From Rotaria sp. Silwood1 (Eukaryota; Rotifera; Eurotatoria; Philodinida; Philodinidae), in the NCBI GenBank assembly GCA_905250075.1, contig CAJNOP010000004.1, positions 3,730,558 through 3,794,557 on the forward strand: a stretch of DNA of 64,000 nt, written 5' to 3'. The first letter of the stretch is position 1. Each line of letters begins with the position of its first letter. Positions 12,201 through 24,575 of this stretch are shown one piece after another. Under the pieces are notes generated by a model that was given only the letters and a program-made list of their open reading frames with translations, searched no databases and was not told the DNA's origin. The position numbers were made by a program, and so were the translations under genes.

Positions 12201-12996
12201 CGATCAGATCCGACAGACGGAATCCGGCTCATGGGATTCCGACAAAAATCCGACAGGATACAGACGCAATTATTTGAATCCGACGGGATCCGACCGAGCG
12301 AGAATCACCTGGGTTGTCACATCTGTATAATTTTTTTTTTTTCCCGTCATAAAGAAAAATACAAATCACAAAAATATGACTAAACTTTAATGTATCATTA
12401 ATAAATCTTTTAAAATTCATCGATTGATATTCTTTTCAAAGGACATTAATATTTCATTTAAGTTTAGTAGAAATTTACTTTATAATTAATCTAAATATTC
12501 TATAATAATAAATTAACATATGCATTATGTTTAACTAGTTATCATATGATTGAGATTATTAAAAAAATAGTCATCAAAAATTTGACTTGTGGAAAGTTCT
12601 ATAATACTATATATTATTATTTGATCAATGGTATTCAATCAGAATATGAAAATAACAAAAAGCAAATTTCTGACTTTAATTTAATCATATATAACAGAAG
12701 TTTTGTTTAAAACAAAACAAATTCAATATCAGCAATTAGTGACATCTAATATAAATTATACTGCACAAGTATCTTGTAAGAACTACCATGACCTCTGTTT
12801 CTTGAACCTCTCATTTTACTGCTAACTTTTGTCTATTTTGTTAGCAGCTACACCTATATACTGACTCGTCCGTCCGTCTTTACTGTTTCTCTCACTCATA
12901 TATGATCTTACTATTGTATATAAATGAACTATTTTAATGATTTTACTTTGATTTTCAGATCTCATCCCATCACTGTCTCTTAAATTAACTAAAATA
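9213..12996. other. 3.8 kb gene-free region
   Basis: AT-rich DNA without a supported gene, tRNA or long ORF. The only distinct structure is the GC-rich repeat island at about 12118-12310. Just before the G3BP start a pyrimidine tract ends in TTTTCAG at about 12959, a likely acceptor of a 5'UTR intron or leader. Confidence 0.5.
12118..12310. repeat. GC-rich island of degenerate ATCCGAC / GTCGGAT repeats
   Basis: In a region of about 70% AT, this stretch of nearly 200 bp is GC-rich and carries at least seven copies of a motif close to GAATCCGACAGGATCC, in both direct and inverted order, spaced 10-45 bp. Inverted pairs such as GGATTCCG and CGGAATCC can fold on each other. Edges are sharp: it starts after AAGCAATCC and ends at GAGCGAGAATCACC. 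It does not look coding. It may be the core of a short mobile element or a satellite fragment. Confidence 0.6.
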
Positions 12997-15201
12997 ATGG
13001 TGCAAACAAGTCCCACCCCGTTTGATGTAAAACTTTTTTTTTCTCTTTATGTTAAATATATATATATATTGTTTATATGATTAATTAATTAGGTGGGCCG
13101 TGCATTCGTCCATCAGTATTATACATTATTACATCAAGCACCTCATATGCTTCATCGGTAATTTTTTTTTAATATTCTTTTTTTTCTCATATTAATTTTA
13201 TCTATTTATATATAGATTTTATTCTACGGATAGTACATTCATTCATGGTGGTGTTGATCGACCAGGTTGTGTTGAACAGCCAGCTGTTGGACCGGAAAGT
13301 ATTTCTCAACGAATTAATGACCTTAATCTACGTGATTGTCATGCAAAAATTCGTCAGGTCGATTCACATCCAACTATTGGTGATGGAGTTGTTGTTCAGG
13401 TTACCGGTGAATTATCAAATAATGGTGATCCAATGCGTCGTTTTATGCAAACATTTGTATTGGCACCACGACAACCAAAAAAATACTACGTACAAAATGA
13501 TATTTTCCGTTATCAAGATGAAGTTTTTGATGATGGATCTGATGAAGTAGATGAGGATGATCGATCAAGTTCACATATTTACGGTGATACAATTTCAAAT
13601 GCAGTAAGTAACATACTAAAAAAAAAAAAAGCGAAAATATATTTTTTGTTTTTCATTTGCAAATTAAATATATAAATTTTTCCTAGGACAAGGTTTCAAA
13701 TGCTGATTCATCAGCAGCCATGGCAGCAACTTCACAACAACCATTACTTGTGACAGCTACTGTACGATCATCAATGGAAGAACAACAACCATTACCACCT
13801 CGTAGTAATGTATCAACACTTCCAAATAATCAACCACAAATTATTCCTATTCAAACTGTTCGTCAACAAGAACATCAACATACAGGTTCAACTAATTTGT
13901 AAGTTAGAATATTGAATTAAATACAAGACAAAAATAAACACTTTCAATTTTTAGGAATGGTTTTGCAAATGCTAATGTTAATGAATCTACTAATTATAGT
14001 GGACTCAATCATACACATCTTCAACAACAAGAAATAGTTCAATCACATTCACAATCTAGTCCAAGGCCATTAAATCATCAAGAAAATCAACAACAAATAA
14101 ATGGTGGTAATGTGCCAAATCAACAACCGGTTAAACAAACTACAACAATACAACAACCAACATTAACAGAAGGACAAAGACCAGAAGGAAGTAAGTGGAA
14201 TATAGAAAAGAAAAACAATTATTTTAAGAAAATATTATTTTTTTTTTGTCACTTATTTTTAATTAGCATCCTATGCTGGTATTGCTAAATTACATTCATC
14301 AACGGGTTCAACATCAAATGTTACTTCAACTTCAACAACTACTTCACGTAATGGTTCAATTTCAAATACAATACCAACATCAATTTCTCAACAATCAAAT
14401 ACTATTCGATCATCAGTAAAACCACCATTGACAACAACAAATCGACCAAGTAGTAATCCTCAATTGGGTCAACAACAACAACAACAACAACCACAACGTG
14501 GTAGTGGTAATTATCATTCACAAACTAATCGTGGTAATTATTATAATGATAATATTCAAAAAAGATCATAATTTTGCTCATTATTCCAGGTATAAATGTT
14601 GCAACAGCACCAAATGAACAACAAGTTTTTGTTGGTTCATTACCATTGAATATTACCAAAGAAACATTAATTGAATGTTTTTCAAAATTTGGTAAAGTTC
14701 TCGATGCTAAAATTCATACACCTGCTCATGACAATAAAAAGGTTTGTTTTTAAAATGGAATTAATTGAAAAAAGCAAAAAAAAAAAAAAACGTTTTTTTT
14801 TTCTTTTCTTCTTCTTATCTATTTATTTGAAATAGAATTTTGGTTTTGTTGTTTTTGACGATCCAGAAGTTGCAATATCTGTTGTCAAAAGAGAACATGT
14901 TATGTATGATGAAACAACACGTTTAAATGTTGAACCAAAAACTCAACGAAATTATCCATTGAATAATAATATTGGTGGTAATTTTAATAATGGACCACAA
15001 GGTGGTGGTGGTGGCGGTCGTAATAGTAATTATCAAGGAAGAGGTAGTGGTCGTGGTGGAAATCGAGCACCATATCGTGGTGGTGGTAATAATCAAAGAC
15101 GTGGTGGTCAATTTAATAATAATTCACCATCATTCAGTGGAGCGGATGAAAATAACAACGAATATCGATCTAGCAAACCTCAACAATCAGTACAACAGTA
15201 A
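12997..15201 (+). CDS. G3BP: G3BP-like stress granule protein (NTF2-like domain, RRM, RGG tail)
   Basis: Eight exons: 12997-13026, 13093-13157, 13216-13603, 13687-13898, 13955-14190, 14267-14533, 14590-14741, 14836-15201; 571 residues. The NTF2-like domain covers about residues 9-140 (VGRAFVRQYYTLLHQAP, FIHGG, VVQVTGELSNNG, RRFMQTFVLAP, YYVQNDIFRYQDE). An acidic stretch (DDGSDEVDEDDRS) follows, as in G3BP. A long Gln/Ser/Thr/Asn-rich middle leads to an RRM at about 405-480 with RNP2 QVFVGSLP and RNP1 NFGFVVFDD, then a Gly/Arg-rich RGG tail. This order is that of animal G3BP (Rasputin), which nucleates stress granules with RNA. The call is firm. Confidence 0.92.
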
Positions 15202-15654
15202 TTCACTGATGAAGACCGATGGATGATCTTTCGTTTTTTTTTTGTCTTTGGTTCCTTTCATTTTTTTTTTCTTCTTCTGTCTCTCGCACGCAATTTACTT
15301 ATACTCAAACTTTTCCTATATACCATGGTATGAACAGTTGCGATGACGGACGATCCTCTTTTTTTTTTTTTCTTTATCTCGTTTTTCTTTTCCTTATTGT
15401 TACCGTTCTCTTGTTTTATACGAATTTCATATTTTGTTGGTTATCCGACATTGATTCGATGAAATGGACGTGAGAACATCGTTTATTTACAAAAAAACAC
15501 AATGACTGTCTTTCAACATCATTAACTGCTTTTTGATTAATCGTAACTACTCCTTTCTTTTCTGCCTGCTTATTTGTCTGTTTGTTCTTTGTTAAAAATG
15601 CTGCCTTTTTCTCGTGATTGCCGTCATTTTTTTTTTCTCGGGTATTTTTTTTTC

Positions 15655-15694
<40 letters not shown>

Positions 15695-15730
15695 TTTTTT
15701 TTTGGTGTTTGCCTTTTTTTTTTTTTTCTC

Positions 15731-15765
<35 letters not shown>

Positions 15766-16005
15766 TACACATCAAACATAAAACATGTTATAGGCGACAT
15801 GAAAAAGCAGATGGATGAGAACGACGGACAGTTATGTGCCAATAAAATTATGAACGTAAGGAGGCGTATATATGCTCATTTATTTGTTTGTATATCAAAT
15901 GCACAAAATCAATTTAAAAAAAAATCTTCTATAAAAAAAAAACAAGAAAAACAATTAAAATAGTTTTTTTTTTTGTATTCTTTTTTCATAATAAGATTAT
16001 ATTAA
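15202..16005. other. Convergent 3' region, pyrimidine-rich
   Basis: Space between the stop codons of G3BP (plus) and the aldolase (minus). It is dominated by T-runs and holds no coding signal; short open frames here are only homopolymer translations. Confidence 0.6.
15638..15764. repeat. Extreme poly-T / poly-A tract
   Basis: Nearly 130 bp made of T-runs of up to about 27 bases, one A-run of 11 directly against T-runs, and few other bases. A-run and T-runs can pair as a hairpin. It is likely prone to length change and assembly error. Confidence 0.8.
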
Positions 16006-16965
16006 TTATTTGTTCGAACTTAATTGACGTTCGATTTCAAGTGCAGGTTCTAAAGCTTTAACTATTTTTTCTTGTATTTCTGGTGTTGTTGGTAATAATG
16101 GTGTTCGTGCAAGACCACCATAACCTAATATATGTTGCATAGCTGATTTAAGACCAGATATTCCATTCCAACGAAAAAATGCATGATCACATGCAACAAT
16201 TCTACCTTGAAGACGTTGAATTTCTTTCCATTGATCAGTAGAATGTTTTGTATATAAATTAAACAAATGACAAACTATATGTGGTGCAATATTACCAAAA
16301 CCTGGTACACATCCTTGAGCACCAACACTTAAAAATGGAATAAAATTATCAGCTGAACCACTCATTACAGTAAATTTTTTTGAGTCAATTTGTTCACAAA
16401 CATAAGCAGCTTTACCAACATTACCATCTGTACATTTAATACCAACAATATTTGGATGTGCAGCTAATTTAACAATTGTTTCTTGTGTTGTATCCATTTG
16501 TTGTGTAACACCAGGAAAATTATAGATAATTATTGGTATTGGTGATTTATCAGCTACTTTAGTATAAAATGAATAAATAACATCGGATCGATTTGTTGTC
16601 CATGTAAGATAATATGATGGTGGTAAAACCATAGCATATTCAGCACCAGATTTTGCTGCTTGTTCAATTAAATGTAATGTTCCACGAACAGATTCTTGTG
16701 AACATCCAGCAATTAATTTAACATTTGATGATGTATCATCAATAGCTTTACGTGCAGTACGTACAACAAGTTGTCGTTCATCTTCATTTAAATGAACAGC
16801 TTCACCTGTTGAACCCATACAAACAATACCATGAACACCAGCTGAACATAAATATTTAATATGTCGAGTTAATGTATCAATATCAAGTGGTTGTTCATCA
16901 GATGGTTCATCATGAAAAAATGTTGGTATTGGAATATATATACCAGGAGGTAATGCAGTAGTCAT
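16006..16965 (-). CDS. Dihydrodipicolinate synthase / HOGA1-family class I aldolase, intronless
   Basis: One uninterrupted frame of 319 residues. The TIM-barrel aldolase signature is complete: GSTGEA at 51-56 (pyruvate carboxylate binding), Tyr148 in PIIIYNFPG, and the Schiff-base lysine Lys177 in HPNIVGIKCTDGN. The last strand has GSADNFIPFLSVGAQGCVPG. Possible roles are 4-hydroxy-2-oxoglutarate aldolase (hydroxyproline breakdown, as animal HOGA1), or one of the fungal DapA-like aldolases. The NFPG and CTDGNVGK segments look closer to what I recall of fungal DapA-like proteins than to vertebrate HOGA1. There is no mitochondrial leader. Lack of introns in a region where most genes have several supports recent acquisition or retroposition. 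Exact substrate is not known. Confidence 0.85.
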   Translation of the reverse strand: MTTALPPGIYIPIPTFFHDEPSDEQPLDIDTLTRHIKYLCSAGVHGIVCMGSTGEAVHLNEDERQLVVRTARKAIDDTSSNVKLIAGCSQESVRGTLHLIEQAAKSGAEYAMVLPPSYYLTWTTNRSDVIYSFYTKVADKSPIPIIIYNFPGVTQQMDTTQETIVKLAAHPNIVGIKCTDGNVGKAAYVCEQIDSKKFTVMSGSADNFIPFLSVGAQGCVPGFGNIAPHIVCHLFNLYTKHSTDQWKEIQRLQGRIVACDHAFFRWNGISGLKSAMQHILGYGGLARTPLLPTTPEIQEKIVKALEPALEIERQLSSNK

Positions 16966-17603
16966 ATTTTATTTTATTTGTTTTGATTCGTTATAATAAC
17001 TATCTAAATAAATGAATAACAATAAATGTTTTTTGTGTTTTTCTTTTTCTTTATTCTTGTTTTATCTTATCTGATCTTATTGTCTTTTATGTATGCACCT
17101 CTATTCACCTTTTTGGTTTGTCTGTATATATCAATGTTTGTTTTCATCTTCTTATCTATATTCATTCTTACTTAGGGTCACATCATCATTTTCATTGCAT
17201 TTCGCTTCTCTCATTTTTTTCTTGTCAATTATTGGAACAATTTGCAATTTGAAGAGCTTCGTTCTCTATTAGATATATGTAAGGACAAAATTCAATTATG
17301 ACTATTCATTGATTAAATACAAGCTAGCGTCTCTGATGATAGTGTGAGCAAAATCAGAAATGGATGTATGGAAAGAAGATCGTTTTGGGAATTAACAATG
17401 CGCATATACATACATATAGACATATATAAATATACATTTATATGATGACAAAATAACTATGAAAGAAGAAAAAAAAAAAAAGAGAGCAACAGAGAATTGC
17501 ATGAAAATTACATCGACAACTCATTTTATCCATCATTACATATAAGCATAGTAAAGAAGTGTCTTAGAGCGTTAAATCGAATATTTTTCTTTTTTCTTTT
17601 TTT
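16966..17603. other. Divergent intergenic region between aldolase and bHLH gene
   Basis: About 640 bp upstream of both genes, so it must hold both promoters. TATA-like runs occur near 17420-17440 (ATATAAATATA). No clear motif could be fixed. Confidence 0.4.
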
Positions 17604-18136
17604 ATGGCAAACGATTCTATACCTCCACCTCTTTGGAATTTTCCTTTACCACTTATTGTGACTCCAAATTCAAATACAATTGAACAACAATCATCATCTA
17701 TTATTAGTGGAGTTGGTGAACGAAAACAACGAACATTACGTTTATCAATTAATGCACGTGAACGTCGACGTATGCATGATTTAAATGATGCACTTGATGA
17801 ATTACGTTCTGTGGTTTGTATTATTTAATTTTAATCAATAATTTTCTTTTTCTAAATACTTTTTTTTTTCTAGATTCCATATGCACATTCACCATCAGTA
17901 CGTAAATTAAGTAAAATTTCAACATTATATTTAGGTAAGTATAATTTTAGATTAATAATAAAAAACAAAATAATTTACTTCTAGCTAAGAATTTTATTCT
18001 TCTACAAGCACAAGCTATTGATGAATTAAAAAAATGTGTTCTTCGTGCAAGTATTATGAGTAGTCAACCAGGAACCATTCTATCACAAACAACAGCTATG
18101 GATTTTCCTAATACAGATCAAATAAATGATAGATAA
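17604..18136 (+). CDS. bHLH transcription factor, bHLHe22/e23 (Beta3/Oligo) type
   Basis: Three exons: 17604-17813, 17874-17934, 17985-18136; 140 residues. The bHLH domain occupies about residues 46-105: basic region LRLSINARERRRMHDLN, helix 1 DALDELRSVIPYAHSP, loop SVRKLSKISTLYLA, helix 2 KNFILLQAQAIDELK. The segment NARERRRMHDLNDALDELR and YAHSPSVRKLSKI are diagnostic for the Beta3/Olig group, closest to bHLHe22/bHLHe23, which control neuronal differentiation. It is far shorter than vertebrate members (about 220-380 residues), with almost nothing outside the domain. Introns of 60 and 50 bp interrupt the domain. Confidence 0.9.
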
Positions 18137-20591
18137 AAAAAAAAAAACCTCACAGCCAGACTCATGTTAACTTTTTTTCTTTTGTCTTGAACTAATTAAT
18201 TAAATTAATATTTTGTCTACATATAAATCTTTTGATAGATTTTTGCAAAAATTCAATATGAAGAAAAAAAAAGAAGTTTTTCATCATTATAAGATCTATG
18301 TGTTTTTGACAAAATATTAATTTAATTAAATAATATTATCTTTTGAATATTGTCTTCCTTATAAAATTGAATCTCCTATTAATTGAAGAAATAAAATCCT
18401 AATTGAATAAAGTAGTATTCAACTAATATTTTATTAAATAATACAAATAAATAATATAAAATATATTTGCTTATAATCAAAATGATTTAAAATCTGTGTC
18501 AAACTTTGATAGCAAAATTTATCTATCTAGGTGTCAGATTTGTTGACTCATATTACAAGTATCTACTGTTAAGACCTAATTTTATTTTTCGACCAAAGAA
18601 TATGTTAAAAGAAAACGAATTCCGCATGTGTCATATTTGTAAGCGATTTATTTCTTGTTTTACATCTGAATGAAATTATTTTTTTCGTTGTAAGTTTTTT
18701 CATATTCAATCTAAGAAAGATTGTTTTTTTCTATCATTGTCCTCCTATATGCCACTGAAAGATTGATATTATTTCTTTTTTTTCTTTGTGTATATTTAAA
18801 CATAGAGTATTCCCTAGTGAATACAGATTTATGATTAAATTTCATTTTCGATGTAGGAAAAAGAAAGTCACGAAATACTAGTCTACATTTAAAAGTCTAT
18901 AATTGATATACAATATATATTCAGTCTCTCAAATAACATTGTTTGGTTGTAATATCTTGTTGCAAGTAAAATCATAAAATTACATTTGGTTATTACCGTA
19001 GCATTACTTTCGTGTCTATTGAGAAGCATTTGACTGATTTATGACTTCCCTTTTTTTTTTTGTCTTTGTGTCAAGTGTTTCAATCGATTCTATAATGTGT
19101 TAATTTGTTAATCGAGTTATCAAAATAGACAAATAAAAAATGGCATTTTTTCACAAGATATGATCTTATTCATTGTAACAAGTTAACAAGAATCTTTCTT
19201 TATATGATACATTAGAAAGATAAACAAATTTTATCGAATATACTTTACTAAAACAATCAATTCAAATTTTTAAAAAAGGTCAAATTTTCAGATGTATTAG
19301 TCTTTAATAGTTGTACATATCAATGTAAGTTGTGCAATAAATATGTAAAATATTGTATGTTTAAAGTCTTTTTAAAACAATCATGAAATATATTAGATAA
19401 CAAAAATGAAACAAAAGAAAAAAAAGAATGATACGTTCTTCTTCATTGAAAGAAGATACATAGATAATTGAATAGATAACACGATGAATGATGAAGACAT
19501 TTTCAATTAAACTTAGAGCAATTATTATCATATGTCATTTATTAAATAAAACAATGGATATACATATATATATTCGAAAAATTGTTATAAGTCCAAAAAT
19601 AACTCAAAGACTAAACAATACAAAAAAGACAAATATTCTATTTCTCTTAATATCAAATAATAGATGACTGATTGATTTAGTAGTTAGACTATAGGTTAAA
19701 GCATCTTAACTGGAATAATTTTCATTGACTACGACATGCAATAATCGCTAATGTTCCATTGTTATCTATCAAGAAAAGAGTATATAAACATTAACATAAT
19801 ATATAGACAAGTCTAGAAATAGCAATAGATTGACACGCGAAATAGGAAGAAAAAACAAAGAAAGTCTTATTCAGAAAGAGAGAAGATTGGTGATTAGATC
19901 CGTCAGAATTTGACAGATCAAGACTAGCAATAGGCAAAGTCAATAGTACTGTTTTATATTGAGATCTCAATCAATAGACTTGCATCCAGAACTAAATTAA
20001 CTACCTCTTGACTTCAATTGATCATAGAAAATTGAGATAAAAACGAAAAATTTACATTGTCAATTAAGAACAATATTTGTGTTATAAAATTTTATGATCT
20101 ACAACTTTACATTTTCAATTCATCTCGTGTCTAGTCACATGTTTCTGATAGTTCTATCAATATACTGCATAACTTTTTTTTTTTTACATAACCTACTGAC
20201 TTATCGATTCATTTATGTCGATGTTTAATCAACAAAATCTAAAACATCGAATAAATAAGACAAATCTTTTACGTGTGTGTGTGTGCGCTAAATTATTTTT
20301 GTTCTGATAGTAAAAATTTTCTTTTTTGGAAATGACAATGACGACAAAAAAAAAAAAAAACAAAAAGAACACAAACGATCATGAATGAATCGAGTAAAAA
20401 TGAAAAAAAAGAATGGAACTTAGGCACACACACGCATACACACGAAATGTACAAGAAAATAAAAGAACAACGACAATTACAATACGCGAAAGAAAAAAAA
20501 AAGAAAATGTAAATCGATCTGAGAAAGAGAATAAGTTAAACTTTCTTAAGTCTATCATCTGCCATATATATGTATATATATTTCTTTTTTT
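18137..20591. other. 2.45 kb gene-free region
   Basis: Intergenic, AT-rich. Holds a short GT microsatellite (about 20273-20287) and an A/C-rich stretch (20420-20445). No gene or RNA was recognised. Convergent 3' ends of the bHLH gene and Rab14 lie at its borders. Confidence 0.5.
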
Positions 20592-21898
<1,307 letters not shown>

Positions 21899-24448
21899 AT
21901 GAATTTATACGAAACAATACATCAAACTCATATGACTCAACAATCTATTGATAATTTAGTATGAATACAATTTGTAAAAACAAATATATAAATTATTATT
22001 ATTATTTTTTTTTTTTATTTCTTAGAATTTGAATCTTTTAACACCATTAACACTAGATATTATTAGTCGTCAAGCTACAATCAATATAGGTACAATTGGT
22101 CATGTCGCTCATGGCAAATCAACTGTTGTTAAAAGTTTATCTGGTGTACAAACAGGAAAATTTGGTAGAGAAAAACAACAAAATATGACTATTAAATTAG
22201 GCTATGCAAATGCTAAGGTAAAATAGACTTCATGAACACTTACAAGGGAGCATTCCCAAATGTCACATCGCTTTTGAGTCGGCCGTATGGGGATTATGTA
22301 GGTCCTAATGATCTATGAATCTTCCCAAAAAAGTTCGTGTCGCTAGCTTCTTACTGCTGAGATATAGCATTTTTACTATATGTTTCGGAAAAAGCCGTGG
22401 TCCCTCTCAGGAACATCAGGAAAAGTGAGTTTTGAGTTTCAGCCTGAAACTTTGCATGTATATAGGCCTCAATGAGAACAGTTTATTGTGAATGTTTCAG
22501 ATTTTTTGGTTGTTCCTAGTCTGAGATAAGAACATCAGATCCACTAGGGTATATGAGCAATTTTATGATAATTGTATCTTCGGATAGGTGCAATGAAAAA
22601 AGCTGAAACTTTCACAATAAAGTATTCTCATTGAGTCCTTTATCCATGCAAAGTTTGAAATTGAAAATCAAAATTCAGTGGTCCAAGTGTTTTTGAGGGG
22701 GATCACAGCTCTCTTTTCTTAAACATACAGTAAAAAGGCAGTATCTCAGCAATAATAAGCTAGTGGCACGAACTTTTTTCAGAGAATTCATAGATCGTAA
22801 GGATCTACATAATGCGCATATACTCGACTTAAAAGCGATGTGACAGTTGAGAATACTCCCTCGTTAGTTCTTTCTCATATAACACATATCTTAATAATAG
22901 ATATTCGAATGTGACAATCAACAATGTCCAAGACCCGGTCGATATCGTTCGACTGATTCGAAAACAGGTGATCAATTTCCATGTAATAGACCAGGATGTG
23001 GTGGTCAATTTCGTCTTATACGGCATATATCTTTTGTTGATTGTCCTGGTCATGATACTTTCATGGCAGCTATGTTAAATGGTGCAGCTGTTATGGATGC
23101 AGCTCTTTTGATTATCGGTAAAATGAAAGATTAGTAAAAAAAAAAAATTTTTTATTTATTTGATAATTTTAGCTGCTAATGAATTTTGTCCTCAACCACA
23201 AACATCTGAACATTTAGCAGCTACTAATATGATGAATTTAAAATCTATAGCAATACTTCAAAATAAAATTGATCTTGTCGGACAAATTAAAGCAGAACAA
23301 CAATGTGAAGAAATTCTTAAATTTATTCAAGGTATAAATATTTCATTGTGTCTTTTTTTTATTTCCTCATTCATTAAAAAAGTATACTAATCCATATAAA
23401 TTTTAGATACACATGCTAAAAATGCTCCAATCATTCCAATTAGTGCACAATTTAATTGTAATATTGATGCTGTTTGTGATTATATAGTACGAAAAATTCC
23501 TATACCTATAAGAGATTTTACTTCTAAACCAAAAATGACTAGTAAGTGATCAACAAAAATGTTTCTTATCATAGAAATAATTATTTTTTTTTAATATTTC
23601 ATAGTAATTCGTTCATTTGATATTAATAAACCTGGTGCTAATGTTGATGATCTTAAAGGTGGTATTGTGGGTGGTAGTATTTCTAAAGGTGTTCTTAAAG
23701 TAAGTTAATTTTTCTTTTGACTGTAGATTTAGAATATTAAACTTCTATTTATAACAAATATAGATGAATCAAGAAATTGAAATTCGACCAGGTTTAATGT
23801 TTAAAGATAATACAGGTGAACTTAATTGTTGGCCTATTAAATCAAAAATTATCTCACTTTATGCCGAAGAAAATCAACTTAGTTTTGCTGTACCTGGTGG
23901 TCTTATTGGTAAACTAAAAATTTTTGTTTAAAGTAATTTATTAAGTTTACTTTTTATTTTTTTTTTATATTATAGGTGTTGGTACAAAAATTGATCCAAC
24001 TTTATGTCGTGCTGATGGTCTTGTTGGTCGAATACTTGGCGAAGTTGATACATTACCAAAAATTTATATAGAAATTACAGTAAAATATTTGCTTCTTCGA
24101 CGTGCTTTTGGTGTACATAATAATTCTTCTCGTGAACCTCCTAAGGTTTGTATTTGTGTTTTTATTTCAAGTAAATATAGATAATGATTGAAATAATTTG
24201 TTTTTCTTTTTTAGATAAGCAAATTATGTCAAACTGAAGTATTATTAATCAATATTGGATCTTTATCTACTGGTGGTCGAGTATTATCTATTAAAAATGA
24301 TTTAGCTAAAATTCAATTAACGAAACCAGTATGTGCAGAAATTAATGAAAAACTTGCATTAAGTCGTCGTATTAATGGACATTATCGATTAATTGGTTGG
24401 GGTGAAATACTAACAGGAAAGGAAGTTCAACTAAAGATGAATATGTAA
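21899..24448 (+). CDS. EIF2S3: Translation initiation factor eIF2 subunit gamma
   Basis: Nine exons: 21899-21958, 22026-22217, 22901-23117, 23173-23331, 23407-23541, 23605-23699, 23764-23908, 23976-24145, 24215-24448; 468 residues (family about 470). GTPase motifs: [36 protein letters not shown] is the eIF2gamma switch region; a Cys4 knuckle (CDNQQC and CNRPGC) lies between G2 and G3. Domains II and III are complete ([52 protein letters not shown]). It binds GTP and initiator Met-tRNA. Intron 2 is 683 bp because it holds a 621-bp hairpin transposon; the other introns are 51-73 bp. Confidence 0.96.
22243..22863. mobile_element. Long-hairpin MITE, copy A (in eIF2gamma intron 2)
   Basis: 621 bp flanked by TTA on both sides (22240-22242 and 22864-22866). 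Termini CAAGGGAGC and, inverted, CTCCCTCG. The whole element is an imperfect palindrome: the left arm (GTCACATCGCTTTTGAGTCG near the start) returns inverted as CGACTTAAAAGCGATGTGAC near the end, and the inner parts pair as well. A second 621-bp copy with very high identity and the same orientation lies at 50040-50660. It has no ORF. The TWA-type 3-bp duplication suggests PIF/Harbinger mobilisation, which is inference. Confidence 0.85.
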
Positions 24449-24575
24449 ACAAACACAGTCATTTTAATACAATATCATTTAGTATTGTATATATTATATA
24501 TTTTCTGTACTATTTTTTTTTTATAAAGAATAAAATTTCTTACTTAATCGAACAAAAATAATTTTAGTCGCAATA

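Noticed and set aside
12035..12277. 80-codon open frame over the GC-rich repeat island
   Set aside because: The peptide only reflects the nucleotide repeat and has no recognisable fold.
15574..15963. Open frames of over 100 codons on both strands rich in Phe or Lys
   Set aside because: They are translations of T- and A-runs in the 3' region; no domain or splice structure.
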